64,000 nucleotides of DNA from Nesterenkonia sp. (GCF_029265375.1 NZ_JAJUJJ010000012.1:1-64000), one strand, 5' to 3'. Shown: positions 30,461-39,633, counted from the stretch's first letter. The notes: generated by a model not told the origin, from the letters alone. Numbers and translations are program-made.

Positions 30461-30497
30461 AAGAACTCCCGGGAACCATAGGCTCCCGGGAGTTCTT
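30461..30497. terminator. bidirectional terminator between rplL and the PspC operon
   Basis: A perfect 14-base stem (30461-30474 with 30484-30497) with a 9-base loop; a T-rich run follows on the plus strand and a shorter one on the minus strand. It ends both convergent transcripts. Confidence 0.9.
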
Positions 30498-30524
30498 TAG
30501 TATGCGCTGAAAGTCAGCGAGATG

Positions 30525-30917
30525 TCACTTGAGGGTGACGGTGGCGCCGGCGCCCTCCAGGGCCTCCTTGGCCTTGTCGGCAGCTTCCTTGTCCACGCCC
30601 TCCAGGACGGCCTTGGGTGCGCCGTCGACCAGCTCCTTGGCCTCCTTCAGGCCGAGGGAGGTCAGGCCGCGCACCTCCTTGATGACGCCGATCTTCTTGT
30701 CACCGGCGGACTCCAGGATGACGTCGAACTCGGTCTGCTCCTCGGCAGCGCCGCCGGCGTCGCCGCCGCCGGCAGCCGGAGCTCCACCGGCCACAGCAAC
30801 CGGGGCGGCTGCGGTGACGTCGAAAGTCTCCTCGAACAGCTTCACGAACTCGGAGAGCTCGATCAGCGACATCTCCTTGAACTGCTCGATCAGTTCGTCG
30901 TGGCTCAGCTTAGCCAT
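30525..30917 (-). CDS. rplL: 50S ribosomal protein L7/L12
   Basis: A 130-residue L7/L12 stalk protein: N-terminal dimerisation helices, an Ala/Gly/Pro-rich hinge (about 40-60) and the C-terminal factor-binding domain ([20 protein letters not shown]). Length is typical for actinobacteria. It follows rplJ by 105 bases and ends just before a strong terminator, so it is the last gene of its transcript. Confidence 0.98.
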   Translation of the reverse strand: MAKLSHDELIEQFKEMSLIELSEFVKLFEETFDVTAAAPVAVAGGAPAAGGGDAGGAAEEQTEFDVILESAGDKKIGVIKEVRGLTSLGLKEAKELVDGAPKAVLEGVDKEAADKAKEALEGAGATVTLK

Positions 30918-30982
30918 GTCAGTGGCTCCTTCAATCTGTTGATGCGGATCTTGTTTTCAGCGGGGTGACGGACTGCGCTACG

Positions 30983-30992
30983 CCTGCGCAGG
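30983..30992. repeat. palindrome in rplJ-rplL spacer
   Basis: CCTGCGCAGG; the same 10 bases occur at 31696-31705 in the rplJ leader. It may form a processing or pausing hairpin in the mRNA. Confidence 0.4.
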
Positions 30993-31022
30993 TGACCCGT
31001 CGGGGGCTCGGCTGGATGAGCC

Positions 31023-31544
31023 TCAGGCAGCTTCTTCCTGCTTGGCCCGCAGCGCCTCGACGGTGCGTGCGATCTTGGAGATCGGGGCCTGGAAGGTGGA
31101 AGCAGCCTTGGACTGGGCACCGATGAAGGCGCCAGCCAGCTTGCCGAGCAGAACCTCACGGGATTCAAGATCCGCGAGCTTCTTCACCTCAGTCTCATCC
31201 AGGGGCTTGCCATCCATGTAGCCGCCCTTGACGATGAGCTGAGGGTTGTCCTTGGCAAAGTCACGCAGAGCCTTGGCCACGTCCACGGGATCACCGTGCA
31301 CGAAGGCGATCGCAGAAGGTCCGGTCATCTTGCCCTCGAAGGCGTCGATGCCGACTTCCTTGGCCGCAATCTCGGTCAGCGTGTTCTTCACCACGGCGTA
31401 GTTCGCGTTCTCCCGCACGGAGCGCCGCAGAGTCTGCAGCTGTCCGACGGAGAGGCCGCGGTATTCCGTGAGCACAGCAGCGGTTGAGTTGTTGAAGAGC
31501 TCCTTGAGCTCATCAACCGCGGCTGCCTTCTCAGGGTTCGCCAT
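31023..31544 (-). CDS. rplJ: 50S ribosomal protein L10
   Basis: A 173-residue L10 protein that anchors L7/L12 on the ribosome and autoregulates this transcript in other bacteria. The start ATG 31544 is preceded by GGAAGGAG and gives the standard N-terminus MANPEKAAAVDEL; the longer frame to 31634 runs through the leader. Motifs EYRGLSVGQLQTLRR and NTLTEIA are typical. A long structured leader with an attenuator-like hairpin lies upstream. Confidence 0.97.
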   Translation of the reverse strand: MANPEKAAAVDELKELFNNSTAAVLTEYRGLSVGQLQTLRRSVRENANYAVVKNTLTEIAAKEVGIDAFEGKMTGPSAIAFVHGDPVDVAKALRDFAKDNPQLIVKGGYMDGKPLDETEVKKLADLESREVLLGKLAGAFIGAQSKAASTFQAPISKIARTVEALRAKQEEAA

Positions 31545-31584
31545 GGCACTCCTTCCGGTCATGGGCCGGCCAGAGTCCCGGGAG

Positions 31585-31638
31585 TCAGGGCATAAGAAAA
31601 GCCCCGTGCGCAGAGCACAGGGCACAGAGGGCATTCAT
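31585..31638 (-). CDS. possible 17-residue leader peptide of rplJ
   Basis: A short frame reads MNALCALCSAHGAFLMP and spans the attenuator hairpin, ending 40 bases before rplJ. It has two Cys codons close together but no good ribosome site, so translation is uncertain. Confidence 0.25.
   Translation of the reverse strand: MNALCALCSAHGAFLMP
31594..31623 (-). terminator. attenuator-like hairpin in rplJ leader
   Basis: On the minus strand a 9-base stem (31623-31615 with 31609-31601, one G-U pair) and 5-base loop are directly followed by TTTTCTTAT, a complete intrinsic terminator about 50 bases upstream of the rplJ start. Its place between promoter and gene points to transcription attenuation. 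Confidence 0.6.
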
Positions 31639-31823
31639 CTGCCGCGTGTGAGCGGCATCCAGGCCGGACCTGGAATATGTCAACTGTGGCTGCACCTGCG
31701 CAGGTCGCCCGGGAGGGTCTTTACAGTTGTGCTGCCTTCCAGGGTCCTGCCCTGGCGACCGCGGCCCCAGCGCCAACTGGTGCCGCACAGCATCAACGAC
31801 CGGCGGTCTTTGGTCAGTTGACT

Positions 31824-31853
31824 ACTCTACCCGTCCGCAGCCTGCACCGCCAA
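31824..31853 (-). promoter_or_regulatory. candidate rplJL promoter
   Basis: On the minus strand TTGGCG (31853-31848) and TAGAGT (31829-31824) are 18 bases apart. Transcription from here would give a leader of about 270 bases. Confidence 0.45.
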
Positions 31854-31991
31854 ATCGCGCCCGCCGGCCGGGCCTCAGCGGCCGTGGCGGCTTCGGGACA
31901 TGGCGCAGAACCGCCACCACGTAAGTCTTGGCCACGCACAGATTGTCAACAACTATGAGGGGCACCTGTCACCCGACCAGGAAAGCACACT

Positions 31992-33800
31992 GTGAATATT
32001 GCACCCAAGAAGAGAAGCAGCCGCGCCGCGCGCCTGACGGCCGTGGCCGCAGTCGGCGCCCTGGCTGTCGGCTTGGTCCCGGCCTCGCCGGCCGCCGCTG
32101 ACCCGGTGGAGGCAGTCCCTGCCTCCAATGGGCGTGGACATGCCGCTCATCCCGACGCCGGAGTGATCGCCGGCGAGCTGCTGGAGCAGGAGATCGTATG
32201 GGAGGACTGCGCATTCCCCTCGGTGGACGCCGACACTGCGGCCTGGCTGCGGGAGATCCCGGTTTCCTGCGCCGACATCACCGTGCCCCGCGACTGGCAC
32301 AATCCCGACGACGGAGAAACTCTGACAGTCCGCATCTCCGTGACCGACACTGCTGATCCGGATCAGTACCAGGGCATTGCCCTGGTGAACCCCGGAGGCC
32401 CCGGCGGCAACGGCCTGCCGTGGGGAGCTGCGATGGCGCACCGCTCCCCGGAGCTGGCTGAGCAGTTCAACTTCATCGGGTTCGACCCTCGCGGAGTGGG
32501 CGAATCCACCCCCTTGATCTGCGAGTACCATCCCGTGCCCGATGACCTCTGGGAGGATGGCGCCTCTGCCGTCCAGGGGTGCCTGAACAACCCCCTGACC
32601 CCCTATATCAACACTGAGCAGACCGTCTATGACATGGACTTCGTCCGCGCCCTGCTGGGTGAGGAGCAGATCAGCTACATCGGCTACTCCTACGGCACCT
32701 GGCTGGGCAACTGGTACCAGGCGGAGTTCCCGGAGCATTCGCACCGATTCGTTCTGGACTCGGCCACTGATCTGACCCGCAAGTCTCTGCAGGAGACCTG
32801 GGATCTGCAGCCGCGCAGCCGCGACCGCCAGTTCCAGGACATGATGCTTCCCTATATTGCGCGTCAGCATGAGACCTACGGCCTGGGTGAGGACCCGATG
32901 GCGATCCGCCAGGCCTGGGAAGAGGCCGGGGGAACACGGGACCCGCTGGGCCAGCTGATCACCATTGAGACGATCATCCCGGCCATGTACACCACCGGCG
33001 GCTATCCGGCCGCGGCGGAGCTGATCACCGCGTTCATCGCACTGGACCTGCCTGAGGCGCAGAACGCCGAGGAGCTGCAGGCCCAGCTGGAGACCCTCCT
33101 GGAAGCCACCCGGGAGGTCTCACTGGAGGACCCCGAGGAGAACCTGGATGCCAGGATGACCCAGCAGCAGCCGCACGCCCTGGTCCGGGAAGAGGCCGCC
33201 GAGCGCGTCGAGCGGGAGCAGGCCGCAGCCGAGGGGACCACCGTCACCTTCAGCGGCACCTTCGAGGCCATCCGCTGCCAGGACGGCGCGTGGAATCACT
33301 CGCGCGGCCACTGGGACGCGTGGGTGGCGGACCTGAACAGCAAGGCGCCGTTCATCGGCCCGCTGATGTCCGCACCAATCTGCGCTCACTGGCCCGCGGT
33401 GACGGAGAAGTCGGCACCGCACCAGCGCACCCACCCCGACACCCTGATCCTGCAGCCGGAGTTCGACGCGACCACCCCGTATGAGGCTGGTCAGCGTTCC
33501 GCCCGCCTGCAGCCGAACACCTCACTGATCACGGTCAACAACGAAGGCACCCACGGCGTCTTCCCCTACGGAACCACGTGTGTGGACGATGCGGTGGAGA
33601 ACTACTTCCGCCACGGGCCCCTCCCCGGAAACATCGTCTGCGGGGCGCTGCCCCTGCCAGGCGAGGACGTCGCCTACCAGGTCGGAGGCGATATCCACCA
33701 GGCTCAGCAGAACGTGCAGATCAAGATGCGCACCGATGCGGTGAAGGAGGCCAACCGGATGGTCCGGCATATGCAGCTGGACGAGGTGCACGACCAGTAG
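31992..33800 (+). CDS. secreted alpha/beta-hydrolase peptidase with TAP-like C-terminal domain
   Basis: A 602-residue exported serine hydrolase of the tripeptidyl-aminopeptidase family. A signal peptide (about 1-35, cleavage near ASPAAA) is followed by an alpha/beta-hydrolase fold with oxyanion motif NPGGPGG, nucleophile Ser233 in GYSYG, and the TAP-like C-terminal domain supplying Asp492 (QPEFDATTP) and His521 (NEGTHG). It probably trims N-terminal peptides outside the cell. Start is GTG 31992. A stem-loop follows the stop. No operon partner; the convergent neighbour is a frameshifted regulator. Confidence 0.88.
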   Translation: MNIAPKKRSSRAARLTAVAAVGALAVGLVPASPAAADPVEAVPASNGRGHAAHPDAGVIAGELLEQEIVWEDCAFPSVDADTAAWLREIPVSCADITVPRDWHNPDDGETLTVRISVTDTADPDQYQGIALVNPGGPGGNGLPWGAAMAHRSPELAEQFNFIGFDPRGVGESTPLICEYHPVPDDLWEDGASAVQGCLNNPLTPYINTEQTVYDMDFVRALLGEEQISYIGYSYGTWLGNWYQAEFPEHSHRFVLDSATDLTRKSLQETWDLQPRSRDRQFQDMMLPYIARQHETYGLGEDPMAIRQAWEEAGGTRDPLGQLITIETIIPAMYTTGGYPAAAELITAFIALDLPEAQNAEELQAQLETLLEATREVSLEDPEENLDARMTQQQPHALVREEAAERVEREQAAAEGTTVTFSGTFEAIRCQDGAWNHSRGHWDAWVADLNSKAPFIGPLMSAPICAHWPAVTEKSAPHQRTHPDTLILQPEFDATTPYEAGQRSARLQPNTSLITVNNEGTHGVFPYGTTCVDDAVENYFRHGPLPGNIVCGALPLPGEDVAYQVGGDIHQAQQNVQIKMRTDAVKEANRMVRHMQLDEVHDQ

Positions 33801-33813
33801 AGCTGGTCATCGC

Positions 33814-33849
33814 AGGAGGGGAGGGGCCGAGATCGACACCTCCCCTCCT
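33814..33849. terminator. terminator between peptidase and regulator
   Basis: An 11-base perfect stem (33814-33824 with 33839-33849) and 14-base loop lie just after the peptidase stop and beyond the regulator's restored end. Confidence 0.7.
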
Positions 33850-33858
33850 GGCGTCCGG

Positions 33859-34793
33859 TCACACCAACCAGCCGCGTCGTGAGGCTTGAACGCCGAGCTG
33901 AAAGCGGGTGCGGCAGCCTGTCCGCTCCAGCAGCGTCTGCACCCGGCGCGAGAGCGTCCGGCGGGAGATTCCCAGCTGCCGCGCCATCTGTTCATCGGTG
34001 ACGCCGGAGGCATCAGCGCCAGCAGGTGCCGGTGCTCCTCCCCGTCCGCTCCGGCGTCGAAGTCTTCGGCGGAGACCACCAGCGGCACGGAGGCCGACCA
34101 GATCGAGTCGAACAGCTCGGTGAGGGCGTCCAACATCGGCGAGGGGTGCACCAGCATCCCGGTGACCTGCTCGCCCTCGATGAGCACGATCAGACCCAGT
34201 GAGTCGTCCATCAGGCGCAGTCGCATAGGCACTGAGGCGTGGACCCGGGCTTCCTCCCCCAAGGCGACCGAGTCATTGACCGCCTGGCGGATCACCGGAT
34301 CCGCAACCGCATCCTCGGCGTAGACGGTGCGGTACCGGATGCCGCGCGGAAGCATCTCCTGCTGGACGCTGCACATCTGCCCCGCGGTGGACGGTGAGTA
34401 GGGACCACGGTCCAGGGAACGCACTTCAGCCACCACTGCCCGTTGGGAGGCATCGGCGACCTGGCGAACGGCAGCCCGACCGTGGATCACTTCCACAATC
34501 TCCGTGCCTGCGGCCCCTGGCCGCTCCCATATGGAACCCAGCTGGTGTTCCAGGTGCATGACCGCATCAGCCTGCTGCCGGTGGTGCCGCGCACGGGCGC
34601 GCAGCACCCCGCGCGGGTCGTTCACCGGGGCTCTCCCGTGGCCGTCCAGGTCGCCGAGCAGTCCGTGGCGCTGCAGCTCCTCCGCGAGCTGGGCGGGCAG
34701 CTCTGCTCGGTGCTTGCCGGCCTGCAGCAGCTGAAGATAGGCGCGTGCAGCAGACTGGGACAGTCCCAGGCTCTGCAGGTCGGAAGGCTCCAT
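33859..34793 (-). pseudogene. TrmB/LuxR-type transcriptional regulator with a frameshift
   Basis: The N-terminal part (start ATG 34793 after AGGGGGAT) is a TrmB-like winged-helix regulator with an internal sensor region. Near base 34010 the frame changes: reading on directly loses all similarity, but restoring one base (GGCATC read as GGCCATC) continues as LALMASGVTDEQMARQLG and RRTLSRRVQTLLERTG, a normal C-terminal helix-turn-helix ending WLV at 33859. So one base is missing compared with an intact gene, and the DNA-binding C-terminus is lost as the sequence stands (open frame then runs to 33807). The rest shows no decay, so a recent mutation or a sequence error is possible. Confidence 0.8.
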
Positions 34794-34875
34794 TGCCGAT
34801 CCCCCTCTCAGCGCTTCCAGCTCGGTTCCCCTACGGCACCGATTCCTCGGCTGGCGGCTTTGTCCGGACACGACG

Positions 34876-34918
34876 GCGGGGCCGCCCGACGGGATCATGC
34901 CCCGTCTGACGGCCCCGC
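34876..34918. terminator. terminator after surface-protein gene
   Basis: A nested stem: 34876-34883 with 34911-34918 outside and 34888-34893 with 34901-34906 inside, 31 bases downstream of the surface-protein stop. Confidence 0.6.
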
Positions 34919-34948
34919 ACAGTGAATCGGCAGGATCTGCTGGGCGGA

Positions 34949-36721
34949 TCAGCCCTCCTGACGACCCAGCCGGTTCCGGTACCCGACCGCTGTCAGCGCG
35001 CCGCCGAGCAGCAGGAGCAGACCGGCGCCGATGCTCGCCTCCCGACTGGTGACGCCGGTGGCGGCCAGCTCGACCTCAGCCTGCTCATCCGGGCCGTCGC
35101 CCGCAGGGCCTTCACCGGCCGGGGCGGCGGCGGGTTCGACCACGGTCAGGGTGACAGAGCCGGAGATTCCGCTGCTCTCACCGGTGGCGGTCAGCGTGTA
35201 CTCACCCGGATCCAGGTCCTCCGGGATGGTGACCACGGCAGTGACGGTGCCGTTCTCATCAGCGGCGAAGGTGCCCAGCTCAGGGTTGACTTCGAAGGTG
35301 ACATCCTCGCCTGCCTCGAAGCCCTCGCCCACCACAGTGAGCTCATCACCCGGTGCGACCTCGTCGGCATCGAGGGTCAGCTCAGCGGCCTGCTCCTCGG
35401 AGCCGTCCTCGCCCTCGTCATCCTGGCCAGCGGCCTCCTGGTTGTCATCCTCGTCGCTGGAGCCGTTCTGTTCCGCTGCACCCTGGTCGTCATCGTCATC
35501 CTCGGACCGGTTTTCATCCGAGTCCTCCTGGTCCTCGGACTCCTCGTCATCATCCTCATCCGAGTAGAAGATCTCGATGTCCTCGTCGTTGGCGTTCCTG
35601 AGGAAGTCGGTGGGGATGTAGAACAGGGAGAAATCGGTGGAGTCCAGCGCGGCGGCCAGCTCAGGGCTCTCCACCAGCGCACGCACACCGACGCTATCCG
35701 GCTGGCGGACATCCTCATCGATATCCTCCGGGGACTCGTAGCGTCCCCAGCGGATCAGGGTGCCGGCGGGCACGTATGCGAGGATCTCCTCATTCTGGCC
35801 TTCGGTGAAGGAGCCGTAGACCGGAGCGTCATCGGTCACCACTGCCAGGTTCCACAGGTCGTCGTCGTACTCGGGGTCAGCCAGCTCCACGTGGGGAGCA
35901 TCCGACTCGGGAGCTGTAGGCCGCGGGCCGTCTGAGACGGCTGTCTCCTCGGTGACCTCCTCCACATGATCGGTGCGAATGATGACCGAGTCCAGCCCCA
36001 GCTCGCGCCCGAACAGGTCATCGCTGAGATACATGAACTCCCCGACATCCGAGGCGGAGTCCGCGGAGTAGGAGCGGATGATGGAGCCCTCAGCCACGTA
36101 GGCCACCGGGTTGTAGGCTTGAGCGTCCTCGTCAAATACCGGGTCGTAGACGGGTGCTCGCTCGGTGACCACCAGAACGACCTCATCCTGGTAGTCGGTC
36201 GCATCGCGCGGCGGGAACTCCAGCAGGGGCAGATCCTCGTAGTCCGGGACCGAGGTCTCCTCACCCTCCGGCTGCTGCGTCTGCGCGGTCACATTCTCAA
36301 CATCTTCGGCCTTGAAGTACACGGTAGTAATGCCGAAGTACTCCTCGAAAATGGCGTCATAGGTCGGCACGTAGGATCCCGCAGGGCCATCGGCATCCGA
36401 GTAGGTGCCCAGCACTCCGCCCTGCTCCACATAGCCGACCAGCTCATACTCGTCGTAGTTCTCTCCCTGCACATAGATGGGAGCAGGGTCAGCCGTGACG
36501 ATGAGATAGTCGTCCTCCTCGCCGGCCACATCTCGCGAACCGACGGTGATCACCGGCAGGTCCGGATCAAGCTCTCCCTCACTGACATTTGCGTCAGGGC
36601 CTTCAGTCTCAGTGTTCGCCAAAGCTGAGGACGCTCCGGCGCCGAGCATGCCGACGGTAATGGCGGGGCCGGCGATCAGGGCTGCAGCCAGGCGGCTGCG
36701 GCGAGTGAATTCTTCAGTCAT
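34949..36721 (-). CDS. sortase-anchored acidic surface protein with three tandem modules
   Basis: A 590-residue exported protein of unknown function. A signal peptide (1-35, ending SSALA), three divergent modules of about 90-100 residues (53-144, 163-256, 278-378) aligned by VTADPAPIY / VTERAPVYD / VTDDAPVYG and YVEQGGVLGTYS / YVAEGSIIRSYS / YVPAGTLIRWGRY, an Asp/Glu-rich stalk (378-445), an Ig-like domain (447-529), and a sorting signal LAATG (552-556) with a hydrophobic helix and basic tail. The module layout recalls bacterial SH3 domains (inference). ATG 36721 is preferred to 36748 because AGGA lies upstream. The LAATG form suggests a class E sortase, whose gene is not in this window. Confidence 0.85.
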   Translation of the reverse strand: MTEEFTRRSRLAAALIAGPAITVGMLGAGASSALANTETEGPDANVSEGELDPDLPVITVGSRDVAGEEDDYLIVTADPAPIYVQGENYDEYELVGYVEQGGVLGTYSDADGPAGSYVPTYDAIFEEYFGITTVYFKAEDVENVTAQTQQPEGEETSVPDYEDLPLLEFPPRDATDYQDEVVLVVTERAPVYDPVFDEDAQAYNPVAYVAEGSIIRSYSADSASDVGEFMYLSDDLFGRELGLDSVIIRTDHVEEVTEETAVSDGPRPTAPESDAPHVELADPEYDDDLWNLAVVTDDAPVYGSFTEGQNEEILAYVPAGTLIRWGRYESPEDIDEDVRQPDSVGVRALVESPELAAALDSTDFSLFYIPTDFLRNANDEDIEIFYSDEDDDEESEDQEDSDENRSEDDDDDQGAAEQNGSSDEDDNQEAAGQDDEGEDGSEEQAAELTLDADEVAPGDELTVVGEGFEAGEDVTFEVNPELGTFAADENGTVTAVVTIPEDLDPGEYTLTATGESSGISGSVTLTVVEPAAAPAGEGPAGDGPDEQAEVELAATGVTSREASIGAGLLLLLGGALTAVGYRNRLGRQEG

Positions 36722-36790
36722 GGATGGATCCTGCTCCCGGTTAGTCATGGCAGATTGCGCGGCCGCGCACGGGCGCAGACCGCCACTGGG

Positions 36791-36820
36791 AGCTTAAGGA
36801 GAACTGAACACAGACTTCAA
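36791..36820 (-). promoter_or_regulatory. candidate promoter of surface-protein gene
   Basis: On the minus strand TTGAAG (36820-36815) and TAAGCT (36796-36791) are 18 bases apart, about 70 bases before the start codon. Confidence 0.5.
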
Positions 36821-36994
36821 GGACACTGTGTGATAAGTGACACGCGGCGCTCCGGCGGCTTTCCCGCAGAACGCTTCGGCCTCACCGCTGGAGGGAATCC
36901 GTCCTGGTCAGAATGCGTATTTCATATTTGAACTTTCCGACCGTCCTCACCCGCAGCTCGATCAGCCTGGCGTAACAATTCGGCCCGAGCACGA

Positions 36995-37030
36995 CGAGAG
37001 CCCCCGCCCCGTACGGGGCAGAGGCTCTCG
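36995..37030. terminator. rplA terminator
   Basis: An 8-base outer stem (36995-37002 with 37023-37030) encloses a GCCCCGTACGGGGC inner hairpin, 21 bases after the rplA stop. Confidence 0.8.
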
Positions 37031-37051
37031 CATGAGTGTCGGTGACGCGCC

Positions 37052-37759
37052 TCAGGCTGCGTCGATGACCACCTTGGTCACGTTCGGGTCCACCGGGATA
37101 CCGGGGCCGAAGGTGGTGGAGACGGTGGCCCGCTGAATGTAGCGGCCCTTGGAGGAGCTGGGCTTCAGACGAAGGACCTCGTCCAGGGCGGCGGCGTAGT
37201 TCTCCGCCAGCTGCTGCGCGGAGAAGCTGGTCTTGCCGATGATGAAGTGCAGATTGGAGTGCTTATCCACACGGAAGTCGATCTTGCCGCCCTTGATATC
37301 GGCCACGGCCTTGGCCACATCCGGGGTCACGGTGCCGGTCTTCGGGTTCGGCATCAGGTTGCGGGGGCCCAGAACCTTGCCGAGCCGGCCGACCTTGCCC
37401 ATCATGTCCGGAGTGGCCACTGCGGCGTCGAAGTCGGTCCACCCCTCGGCGACCTTGGCGATGAGCTCATCGCCGCCGACATGGTCTGCACCGGCCTCCT
37501 CGGCCTTGGCCACGTTGTCGCCCTGCGTGAAGACCACCACGCGGGCGGTCTTTCCGGTGCCGTGGGGCAGGTTCACGGTGCCGCGGACCATCTGGTCAGC
37601 CTTGCGGGGATCCACCGACAGTCGCAGTGCGACCTCCACGGTGGCATCGGTCTTGGAGGGGTTGGTCTCCTTCGCCAGGGCGATCGCCGCTGCCGGGGAG
37701 TAGACCTCCTCGCTGATCTTCTCGGCTGCTGCCTTGTATGCTTTGCTGCGCTTTGCCAT
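37052..37759 (-). CDS. rplA: 50S ribosomal protein L1
   Basis: A 235-residue L1 protein, the 23S rRNA-binding stalk protein and translational repressor of its own operon in other bacteria. ATG 37759 follows AAGGAGATAACGCAG and gives the standard start [15 protein letters not shown]; an extension to 37813 is not supported. Motifs [21 protein letters not shown] and the C-terminal FGPGIPVDP are intact. It follows rplK and ends at a terminator; rplJL are 5.5 kb further on. Confidence 0.98.
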   Translation of the reverse strand: MAKRSKAYKAAAEKISEEVYSPAAAIALAKETNPSKTDATVEVALRLSVDPRKADQMVRGTVNLPHGTGKTARVVVFTQGDNVAKAEEAGADHVGGDELIAKVAEGWTDFDAAVATPDMMGKVGRLGKVLGPRNLMPNPKTGTVTPDVAKAVADIKGGKIDFRVDKHSNLHFIIGKTSFSAQQLAENYAAALDEVLRLKPSSSKGRYIQRATVSTTFGPGIPVDPNVTKVVIDAA

Positions 37760-37891
37760 CTGCGTTATCTCCTTAGCAGTTGTGGTAGACGGGCCGCGCT
37801 CGACCCTTCCCACATCTGGAGCCCGTCTTCTGCGGGCCTTGTGCTGTTCTGTCTCAGACCGCTGCGGGCCTGAGGAGGATCACCGGGGTGA

Positions 37892-38323
37892 TCAGCTTTC
37901 GACGTCGATGCCCATGGAGCGGGCGGTGCCGGCGACGATCTTCGTTGCCGCGGCGAGGTCGTTGGCGTTGAGGTCCTCCATCTTGGTCTGAGCGATCTCC
38001 TCGACCTGGGCCTGGGAGAGCTTGCCGACCTTCTCGGTGTGCGGCACGCCGGACCCCTTGGACACGCCGGCTGCCTTCTTGATCAGCTCAGCGGCCGGCG
38101 GGGTCTTGGTGATGAAGGTGAAGGAGCGGTCTTCGTAGACCGTGATCTCCACAGGCACCACATTGCCGCGCTGGTTCTCCGTGGCGGCGTTGTAGGCCTT
38201 GCAGAACTCCATGATGTTGACGCCGTGCTGACCGAGAGCCGGGCCGATCGGCGGTGCGGGGTTGGCCGCACCTGCCTGGATCTGCAGCTTGATCAGACCG
38301 GCGACCTTTTTCTTCGGGGCCAT
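37892..38323 (-). CDS. rplK: 50S ribosomal protein L11
   Basis: A 143-residue L11 protein of the GTPase-associated centre. The N-terminal Pro-rich segment ([20 protein letters not shown]), the target region of thiopeptide antibiotics, and the C-terminal rRNA-binding domain are both normal. AAAGGAC precedes the ATG. It lies between nusG and rplA, as in most bacteria. Confidence 0.98.
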   Translation of the reverse strand: MAPKKKVAGLIKLQIQAGAANPAPPIGPALGQHGVNIMEFCKAYNAATENQRGNVVPVEITVYEDRSFTFITKTPPAAELIKKAAGVSKGSGVPHTEKVGKLSQAQVEEIAQTKMEDLNANDLAAATKIVAGTARSMGIDVES

Positions 38324-38501
38324 AATCTGTCCTTTGCTAGTGTCGTGCGTCCGCCGCCCTCAGGAGCGAAGGCTGCGGGGTGAGCGGACCTGGCCGGGCC
38401 GCTCAGGTCGTCGGTGTTCCCCCAAAGCGCGGGGCACGCCGACGAAGTCTGTTTCAGTTGTGGACCGCGACGACGCCTCAGGCGCCGCCGTCGAGTCCGG
38501 T

Positions 38502-39203
38502 TCAGTAGATCTTCTCCACCTGGTTGAAGTTCAGCGTCACCGGGGTCTCACGCTCGAAGATGGAGACCAGCACCACCAGCTGCCGGGAGTCCGCGTGGAT
38601 CTCCGAGATGGTGGCCGGCAGGGTGGCGAAGGGGCCATCGGTGACTGTGACGGACTCGCCGACCTCGAAGTCGACCTTCACATCGTCAGCCGGGGCGGCA
38701 GCGGGGGTCTCCTCGCCGTCGACGACCTCGACCTTCTTCTGCGCGTCGGGCTTGCCGAGCCGGTGCTCAGCGAGCATCTCGAAGACCTCATCGGCGCTCA
38801 GCGGCTGGGGGTCGTGAGCATTGCCGACGAATCCGGTCACGCCGGGGGTGTTGCGCACCACGCCCCAGGACTCGTCGGTCATCTCCATGCGCACCAGCAC
38901 GTAGCTGGGGATGCGGACACGGTTGACGACCTTGCGCTGAGTGTTCTTGATCTCGACGACCTCCTCCATGGGGACGTCGATCTCATAGATGAGGTCTTCC
39001 ATGTCCTGGGTCTGGATACGAGTTTCCAGATTGGACTTCACGCGCTTCTCATAGCCGGCGTAGGTGTGCACCACATACCACTCGCCGAGGCCGCGGCGCA
39101 GCTTTGCCTTCAGCTCGGCTGCGCGCTCCTCGTAGGTCTTCTCCTCGTCAGCAGCGGGTGCAGCCTCGATGGCCTCGTCCTGCTGAGTTTCCTGATCAGA
39201 CAC
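38502..39203 (-). CDS. nusG: transcription termination/antitermination factor NusG
   Basis: A 233-residue NusG: an acidic N-terminal extension of about 45 residues typical of actinobacteria, the NGN domain ([29 protein letters not shown]) and a C-terminal KOW domain ([15 protein letters not shown]). It binds RNA polymerase and couples it to Rho or the ribosome. It follows secE by 51 bases. Confidence 0.97.
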   Translation of the reverse strand: MSDQETQQDEAIEAAPAADEEKTYEERAAELKAKLRRGLGEWYVVHTYAGYEKRVKSNLETRIQTQDMEDLIYEIDVPMEEVVEIKNTQRKVVNRVRIPSYVLVRMEMTDESWGVVRNTPGVTGFVGNAHDPQPLSADEVFEMLAEHRLGKPDAQKKVEVVDGEETPAAAPADDVKVDFEVGESVTVTDGPFATLPATISEIHADSRQLVVLVSIFERETPVTLNFNQVEKIY

Positions 39204-39254
39204 GTTTCTCCTCGGTCAGTGATGCGTTGTTCGTCCGGCGTCGTCGTGCTCGGC

Positions 39255-39518
39255 TCACTCTGCAGCGCCGCCGCCGAAGATGAGCTCAGCCGCCTGGTTG
39301 AACACCCAGTCCAGCCCGGAGACGACCAGGATCACGATGAGCACGAAGACCATGACCACGATCGTGTAGTTCACCAGTTCCCGCCGGGTGGGAACGATGA
39401 CCTTCCTCAGCTCATCGAACACCTGGCGAAGGAACAGCCACATCTTCCCGAAAGGCCCGCGCGGTCCACGGCCGTCTCCGGCGGGGCCCGTCACATCTGC
39501 TTGGGGCGTGTGGGACAC
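39255..39518 (-). CDS. secE: preprotein translocase subunit SecE
   Basis: An 87-residue SecE with the conserved amphipathic segment VFDELRKVIVPTRRELVNY and one transmembrane helix (about 50-72). GTG 39518 follows GGAG. Standard partner of nusG; tRNA-Trp lies upstream. Confidence 0.95.
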   Translation of the reverse strand: MSHTPQADVTGPAGDGRGPRGPFGKMWLFLRQVFDELRKVIVPTRRELVNYTIVVMVFVLIVILVVSGLDWVFNQAAELIFGGGAAE

Positions 39519-39604
39519 GGGGACTCCATCTGTTTCGCTTCGGCTCGATGCTGCTTGTCTCTCCAGGTCTCCATGGCTGAAGATCCTGTGTCATTCGGCG
39601 GCTT

Positions 39605-39620
39605 GCCCCTTTTCAGGGGC
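39605..39620. terminator. small hairpin after tRNA-Trp
   Basis: A short stem GCCCC/GGGGC with a 6-base loop lies 14 bases from the tRNA 3' end; it may be a weak terminator or processing site before secE. Confidence 0.35.
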
Positions 39621-39633
39621 GCACCGTCAGACG

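Larger units (their letters stand above)
31545..31991. other. divergent intergenic region with rplJ leader
   Basis: About 270 bases form the likely rplJ leader (minus), holding a palindrome (31695-31706), a possible leader peptide and a U-tailed hairpin. The rest (about 31855-31991) is the upstream region of the plus-strand peptidase; no clear promoter was recognised there. Confidence 0.55.
36722..37051. other. intergenic region between surface-protein gene and rplA
   Basis: These 330 bases contain the promoter and about 65-base leader of the surface-protein gene on the left and the rplA terminator on the right. Between 36830 and 36990 nothing was recognised. Confidence 0.6.
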
